A stretch of 64,000 nt of DNA from Nageia nagi (lineage: Eukaryota > Pinophyta): positions 62,496,001 to 62,560,000 of the forward strand of contig JBITNC010000001.1 in the NCBI GenBank assembly GCA_050084985.1, read 5' to 3'. Positions within the stretch are counted from its first letter, which is position 1. Every line of letters begins with the position of its first letter. This document shows, in pieces, positions 58,170 to 64,000 of this stretch. The translations under genes and the position numbers were made by a program. Under the pieces are notes generated by a model, which saw only the letters and a program-made list of their open reading frames with translations, made no database searches and was not told the DNA's origin.

Positions 58170-60443
58170 TAGGAGCTACCCTCTCTACCATCTATAGGAC
58201 TACTAGCTCTACCTTACCTAGGATGAGTGGTGGTCATTGAATCTATAGTACTCACTACTCAAACTACCTTGTAAATCTCAAATGAAACCTCTAGATGCTG
58301 AGAAGAGACTCCACCTATCCTGCTACGATGGTGGGATGTAGCTAGTCTAACAACCCTACCTTGGGTAGTGGCCTTTTACTAAGATCCATTAGGTGCTGAT
58401 AAAATGAGACATCCATAGGGATGTATGTAGTGGGAGGAATTGGATATAACATGCTTGGTATATATCGAGTTAACCCAGAGTTAACCCTATCAACCATGCC
58501 TGTACAATGGAGGAGTAGTAATCCCTTTATTGAAGAATCTATTGAATAAAGATTGATAGCTAACTAGCTACCCCTATATATGTATTGGCTCCCAATATCT
58601 ATGTAGAGGCTTGAGCCTCATCCCTCTCCCAATGATATCTATCTCTCTCAACTCTATATTTATACATATAAGCACTAAGTTAAGAGACTTGATATCTCAA
58701 CTTGTAAATATATCCCAAAAGTACATTAATGCTAGGTATCTATAGAGGAGGCTCTCCACCTCCTCTTGCACCTCTAGTACAGGTACCTACCTCAGTCTCC
58801 TCTCCTTGATCAACTATGTCCTTTGGCTCATCCATCATTACCTCCTTGACGCTCTCCTCAACTATCTCCTTCCCAACCTCTACAACTACACTATGCTCTA
58901 ATGCACCACTATCCTTAGCATCTAGCTCTACCTACCACCAAGTATCAAAGGCTTTAATCATACCCACATCATCCACACTTGTATCCTCCAATAGGATCTC
59001 CTCCTATGTAGGATCTATCTTTGCATAAACTAGGTGATGAATCCCCTCAATAGGTAGCTTTCCCTCTATCAAAAAATACAAAAGTGCTAGTGGAACATCT
59101 TAAATTAAACCATACTGATGACTCACATGCTCAAAGTAGAAACACTCTAAGAACTTGGTTTGGTAACCACTGAGAACTCAAGCCTATCTGATGCCCATCA
59201 GCTATACTGCAAGTCTATCCCAAACTTGGTAACCATAATAGGATCAAAACCTCACCTAATCTATAATAAGGTGAGCAATCATCCTTAAATAAAAAGAAAT
59301 ATCTCATCGAATCCCATCCAAAGGGTGAGTATAAAAGTCCTCTCTCCAGTGCATGATGTTGGTAGGATAGGCTATGTGCATATCAAAATGAGTATTGGGA
59401 GCCCTAAAGGATAAGCTACATAGATATGCTTGTAGGCCCATGCTTAAAGACTAATAACAACTAAAAATGAGGCCTTATGGCCTAAATAATAAAAGAATAT
59501 CTCCCAATAAATTTGGGCTAGTAGTGTGGGAGCCCAAGCATATACTATCCACTCCTATAGCATATCGACCACTACGGGCAATAAGGACTAAGGAAATCTC
59601 CCACTACTAATATCTAGTATAGCATAGCACTGGATCAGCCCCATCAAGTAAGAAGCTCTAAGGGTACTCTGGTAGTTTCTCCTATAGTACCTAAGGTATG
59701 GAGGACCCCTAGAAAACATCTCACCCATGACTCTATCAATGGCACCTACCCCATAGACCATTGCAATATCTAAGTGTACTGAATCTCGATCTAGTGCATG
59801 CTAAATTCATTGACCTTGAATAAGTAAATGGTATAGATAATGGATTTCCTTTACCATAATATTCATCTCCCTTGTAGGAAGATGGAAGGTGCTAATCAAA
59901 TAATCCCACCTCTCTAATAGGGTTGCCAATAGTGGGTATTCCTAGTGAATACAACTGATGTAGTGACTAGCTCCAAATCCAACTACATGAAGAAAAGTTT
60001 GATCTATGGTAGTCAAAAAAACATGTCCATACTCAAGTATATAAGGATATCTACCTTTGGGCTTGAAGACATCTTGAACCTAATAGCAATTAATGATAAA
60101 GTAAGTTGTCAAGAAAAATTTAAATGCAAAACATTGATGATCAGATGATTGGGGTCTAGAATCACCAATGTTCGATACTCAAACCTTGATGATCTTGAAA
60201 CCCTTTAGCTCTAGCCGATGATCATGGTTGGGGTTTCAAAATTTTAGCCATATATCAAAAAATAAGCCTAATATAAAAAAATGAATGGTTATAAAAATTT
60301 TAAAAGCTATTCTTAAGTATCCTATGGTTTCTATTTTTTTATAAATGAATTAATAAGCAAAAAATTGAAAAGGGGGCTTTAAAACCTACCTCTTCCCTCA
60401 TGGGTATCTTACATAGTGTAGATCTTCCTTGTGGTGGCATCAT
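58170..60443 (-). pseudogene. Antisense plant-mobile-domain (PMD) gene of right Tat copy
   Basis: Minus strand. Exon 1, 60443-60386, starts MMPPQGRS (left copy MVPPQGRS). The putative intron is 60385-60073. Exon 2 from 60072 starts DVFKPKGRYPYIL. PMD landmarks follow in decayed form: 'ATLLERWDYL.STFHLPT' near 59920-59870, 'GPPYLRYYRRNYQSTLRASY' then 'LMGLIQCYA', and 'VYAWAPTLLAQIYWEILL'. Near 58860-58780 lies an acidic tail ('EESVKEVMMDEPKDIV'). Tail homology to the left copy continues to about 58170. The conserved start, splice sites and domain in two independent insertions show that the gene travelled with the element. Stops make this copy inactive. Confidence 0.78.
60073..60385 (-). other. 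Putative intron in the right antisense PMD gene
   Basis: The minus strand begins GTTTT at 60385 and ends TTCAAG at 60073, phase 1, giving an Asp codon across the junction. It is 313 bases long, against 322 in the left copy at the same place. Confidence 0.6.
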
Positions 60444-61652
60444 GGCTCAAATCAATGATGAAATGGGAAGTATGGGGTCAAACACTTGGATGGTGGGGTA
60501 GGGGCAACAAAGGCTCTAACTTGGTACTAAAAAATTAGAAAGTGATAGGTAGAACTTTTTTTCTTATTACCCCATGTAGTCAAATGTTGATGATCATAAG
60601 TTAGGCACCAGCAATCCATAAGAATTATCAATGATCATAATTAGATTACCAATGAACCAAACCTTTAAAAAATGATAAATAAATGAAAAAAGGTTTTCTT
60701 AAAATGTATAAGTTATACAGGTATTTTAACAAGAGAAATACCAGGACCCTCCCTATGTGCTTTATTAAAAGTCTCTAATTAAAACTTAAAAATATACATA
60801 ATTTTGGAGTATGTCAAAAATTCTTTAGGTCAAGTTAGGTCTACGATTAATTGTAAATATTAATGAGAATATTCAAAATGCAATAGAGTAATTAAGACCA
60901 TTTGTAAAATCGCATATATATCTTTTGAACAATCAATAATTATCAATTAAAAATAAAAAAATTATAGTCCAAACAAAACATCTATGCTCAAAAGATGCTC
61001 ATATCAAAATTACCCTAAAAAATATCAAAAATAATATAAAACCATTAAAACCACAAAAATTAAAAAATATATGTGTTGAAGGCAAAATTACTATGAGTTC
61101 TTCACTTGTTAAACTTAATTTAGAGTCAAGTTATTTTCAAAAAAGTTAAGACTCTTGGGTAACTTTGAATTTAAAAAATGATCCTTCTTTTAACAAAAAA
61201 AAGAAGGACAACTTTCGATATGATTAAAATTGTTGGATGAACTTTTGTACAAGATCATCAAGTAACCTATCTACTAGGAAAAAATTAGAATGATTAAAAG
61301 TTTTTGAATTTGCAAGGGATATTCTTTATCACATGCTAGCTATGGCATACACCTAATGGCTAAGACTTTGTCCGTATCTGCCAACACAGTACAATAGTAT
61401 AGTGGTAACTACTTAAGTTATGCCTTGCACTACAACCCTTTATTATTTTCAAAATATGTTAAAATGAAAAAAATCAAAAAATAGATTTAGTCATAATCTA
61501 ATCACTCAAATTCAACTTATTCATAGAGAATGATTTAACTCAAAACCTTGACTTAAGATCAAGAAATACAATTCCAAGACTTGATTACATCCCCTTTCTG
61601 GTAGGCTTAGTTTTTTGAAATAATCTCCACCTATGAGATGTTGCGTATTTCA
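60444..61652. other. Right Tat 3' non-coding region
   Basis: Non-coding. Up to about 61450 it matches the left copy (5186-6181, inverted); the last ~200 bp have no counterpart there because the left copy is truncated. It would hold the antisense gene's promoter. Confidence 0.6.
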
Positions 61653-61666
61653 AAAAAGGGCCAAAA
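61653..61666 (+). other. Polypurine tract, right Tat
   Basis: AAAAAAGGGCCAAA-type tract directly before the 3' LTR start TGTAGACACC. It is interrupted by CC. Its position is that of the plus-strand primer of LTR retrotransposons. Confidence 0.65.
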
Positions 61667-62481
61667 TGTAGACACCTAAAAATGATCCCTCTTTTGATAA
61701 ATAAAAGAGGGGAATAAAATTTTAAGCAAAAATAAAATTTGCCAAATTCTCTCAATTGCTAGTGATCCAATACAATCATTGGTGATCATAACCGATTGTT
61801 GGCATTTGATGGGTAATCACCTGTGATATTGTAAATATAAAATACAAAGAAAAAAATAAAAAAATCAAGCACCCAAGGAAATAAGTTAATAGATCAATCC
61901 TATGTTTTCCTTGCATGGATATAATCCATGACAAGGCTAGATGATATTTTCCATCCAATCTTGCCTTCCAAAATAGCAAGTAATGCTACATAGGAAAATC
62001 TATAAATAAGATCCTTCCCATAGAGGAGATAGAGAGAGGATGAAATGCAAACTTACTTTGCTAAATTATATCTAGATTGCTAAGTACATTTTAGTTTATT
62101 ATTTTGGCTTATATGCATGTTTGTTTCATGTTTTTTATTATAATCTTAGAGTATGAACAGGTATGTTTAATGGTTGTTGGTTTGTGCATGTGTAGGATTC
62201 CAAGACTGGAAATTGATTAAAGTAAATATAAGCCAAGGAGTTTGTGAGGAAGAAGCAATTAGAATCATTCTTTTTGTAGGTTCAATTAAATGATATCTGG
62301 AGCTTGAAGACATCAACAAAGAAGGGCCTCTAAGAGGCCTATATTACACTATATTGAAGCTCTCCATTACAAGGCAATTTGTAATCAAAAATAAGTTTTA
62401 TTTAGATATCAATAAATATTTTCTATTGGTTGTGAAAAAAAAAAATTTTGCTTGCTTGCAAGGTTATTTTTTGAGTAAACA
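61667..62481 (+). repeat. Right Tat 3' LTR
   Basis: 815 bp, TGTAGACACC to GAGTAAACA, partner of 43298-44091. It has an additional segment near 62300-62340 ('gagcttgaagacatcaacaa', 'agaagggcctctaagaggcc') missing from the 5' LTR. The left Tat LTR keeps a trace of it near 40090-40130, so the 5' LTR lost it by deletion. Confidence 0.92.
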
Positions 62482-64000
62482 ATACTACTTGAATTTGTAC
62501 AATAGTATGATGACTACAATATCTAGGTACAATGTATCCATTTTTTGTATTTCTTTCTATCATGATTATTATGTCCTAATTTAAAAAAAAATATTATATA
62601 TGATTTGATAAAGTGGTTTTATAACTTTACAACCAAAATATTCAATTTACAAGCATTAAGTAAACACATCCACATACCCAAAAGCATGCACCATGTCATT
62701 ATGCAAGAATCTTTATATCTTGCATTACTTTTCATCACTAATAACCTCTACAAGAACATTCTCCATGATTGAAATGAAATTTCCCACTTTAGCATACATA
62801 TTTAAAAGGAGAATATAAGATGTAAAATATATTTAGGCTTTAATAGAAAAATTATTATTACCACATACACAAATGCCCCTATTCTTAAATTCTTATATGA
62901 TTTACAAGCACCAAGAAGATACATCCACACTGAAAGTTCAAAGCTATATCTTTTTTTCACATATATAGTTTATATAGATCATTTCATATCATATGGTATA
63001 GTTGAATCATTTTATAACATATGATGGATGAGGCCAACTTATCAATTTTGGACTAGTGTTTTACACTTATAACATCCCACATGGGGAACTTATGTGGGCT
63101 CTTGTAATATTATAGGTTTTCTTTTCAAGAAGAGAAGGTAAGGGGCTAAATAACTTAGCTTATACCATTTTGATTTGAGAGGTTAGAGAACTTGGAGTAC
63201 TTCTAGTTTTTTGTAGAGAGAAGAGTCAAGCTATGGGGGTTGCAAAGAGAACCTAATAGGTATTCTTCTATGTATCTTATCAATTAATTATCATGCTTAT
63301 GGAATAAATGTCTCTAGGGACTTATTGATAAAGCCTATTTTGTATGTACACTACAATCATTGCATGCCATGAAACTATATTTGCATTATGCATCTTATCA
63401 AATAGTTCTTATAATATCAACCAAACACTTGGTGAAAATTTTGTGATCACTTGTAATATTTTAAGTTTTTTTGTATTTTTTGGGAAGATAAGCTAAGGGG
63501 TACACCACTTAGCTTGTACCCATTTTTTGTGTATCTTCAACTATTGTGGACCATAAAATTGTATTTGCATCATGCATATTATCAAACAAGACATGTATAA
63601 TGAGTCATACTAGGAATAATGCAATAAGAATCACTCATGTTGTAAGGATTTAATCCAAAATGCTTCATCATATCAAAGAGTTTGAGGGTATATTTATTTT
63701 ATCTATGAGCTATGTATCCTCCAATCATTGCAAGCCATGAAACCATGCTTATAACGTTTCATATCATATAGTGTACTTAGACCATTTCATATCATATGTT
63801 ATTGCATTTAGATCATTTTATATCATATGGTGTAGTTACATCATTTCATGTCATATGGTGTAAATAGATTTCATATCATATTATAGACACTCAAAATAAA
63901 CCCTACATCTAGTTTAACAACATATAAATAAATAAAATAAGTATCCTTTTAACATATATCACATTAAAATAATCATAACTCCTTATACAAGCCTCAAACA
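62482..64000. other. AT-rich flank with degenerate repeats
   Basis: No gene was seen. Segments recur imperfectly: 'caatcattgca.gccatgaaa' at about 63355, 63540 and 63722 (spacing near 184 bp), and 'cttgtaatatt..aggtttt' with '..taaggggct..cttagctt' at 63103 and 63451. An array of 28-31 bp units with the core 'atcatttcatatcatatggt' lies at 63765-63890, with related single units at 62975-63025. The origin of these repeats is unknown. Confidence 0.5.
63765..63890. repeat. 28-31 bp tandem repeat, core catttcatatcatatggtgt
   Basis: About four units, each with 'atcatttcatatcatatggt' followed by 'gtagtt' or similar. It shows only small variation and lies outside all elements recognised in the window. 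Confidence 0.65.

Larger units (their letters stand above)
43298..62481 (+). mobile_element. Right Tat-type Ty3/gypsy element, complete
   Basis: A 19.2-kb element with LTRs 43298-44091 and 61667-62481, flanked by ATGCT (43293-43297) and ATACT (62482-62486), a TSD with one G-to-A change. Plus-strand order: PBS, repeat-rich leader (to 46087), gag, protease, linker, RT, RNase H, second RNase H, integrase, sense ORF of unknown function, spacer. The antisense PMD gene follows on the minus strand, then the PPT and 3' LTR. It has no nested insertion. It is inactive because of many stops and some frameshifts. Length, double RNase H and antisense ORF fit the Tat/Ogre group. Confidence 0.9.

Noticed and set aside
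5186-61450. A single large palindromic duplication of one locus
   Set aside because: The two arms have different flanks and different nested insertions. The right arm has its own LTR pair and TSD, and divergence between arms is high. Two separate insertions of the same family explain it better.
1-64000. Host protein-coding or tRNA/rRNA genes
   Set aside because: All long or motif-bearing frames trace to retroelement domains or to the element-borne PMD gene. No tRNA-like cloverleaf or rRNA segment was noticed, though a covariance-model scan would be needed to exclude small RNAs.

Overview
This is a plant nuclear repeat region. It is AT-rich, has no recognisable host gene, rRNA or tRNA, and consists almost wholly of nested, decayed LTR retrotransposons. 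The mix (Ty1/copia, a chromodomain-bearing Ty3/gypsy element, very large Tat-type Ty3/gypsy elements with two RNase H domains and an antisense plant-mobile-domain gene, and gag-only non-autonomous elements) points to a seed plant with a large genome. The species cannot be named from this sequence. Almost every coding region is broken by stops. Many of these are TAA, TAG or TGA where the family has Gln, Trp or Arg, and paired LTRs differ mainly by C/T and G/A transitions. Both fit long-term methylation and deamination.

Layout by insertion layer. (1) An old copia element on the minus strand is split in two: its integrase tail and first reverse-transcriptase (RT) half lie at about 41.2-42.1 kb, its second RT half and RNase H at about 0.2-1.3 kb. 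(2) Copia element A (1308-41214, 5-bp target-site duplication (TSD) ATAAG/ATAAA) sits inside that RT. (3) Copia A was then split by a giant Tat-type gypsy element on the minus strand (left copy, 5186-40776, 3' LTR lost). (4) The left Tat copy carries a gag-only element at 11389-16712 (TSD GATCA) and a chromovirus, element B, at 26305-38121 (TSD GTATA). (5) Element B holds a second gag-only element at 30969-36777 (TSD ATACT). To the right, a complete second Tat copy lies on the plus strand at 43298-62481 (LTRs of about 0.8 kb, TSD ATGCT/ATACT). The two Tat copies face each other 5' end to 5' end, about 2.5 kb apart, and form a very large, diverged inverted repeat.

The Tat family reads LTR, primer-binding site (PBS), repeat-rich leader, gag, protease, RT, RNase H, second RNase H and integrase. 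These are followed by a sense ORF of unknown function, a long non-coding spacer, an antisense gene with a plant mobile domain and a conserved putative intron, then the polypurine tract (PPT) and LTR. The antisense gene and the unknown sense ORF are present in both copies and are the most unusual cargo. The gag-only family has long LTRs holding a 57-bp minisatellite and seven degenerate TGACGTCA-like (bZIP/TGA-type) motifs at roughly 113-140 bp spacing. Paired LTRs show complementary CpG-decay products at several of these motifs.

The ends (1-200, 42.1-43.3 kb and 62.5-64 kb) are AT-rich non-coding DNA with short degenerate repeats.
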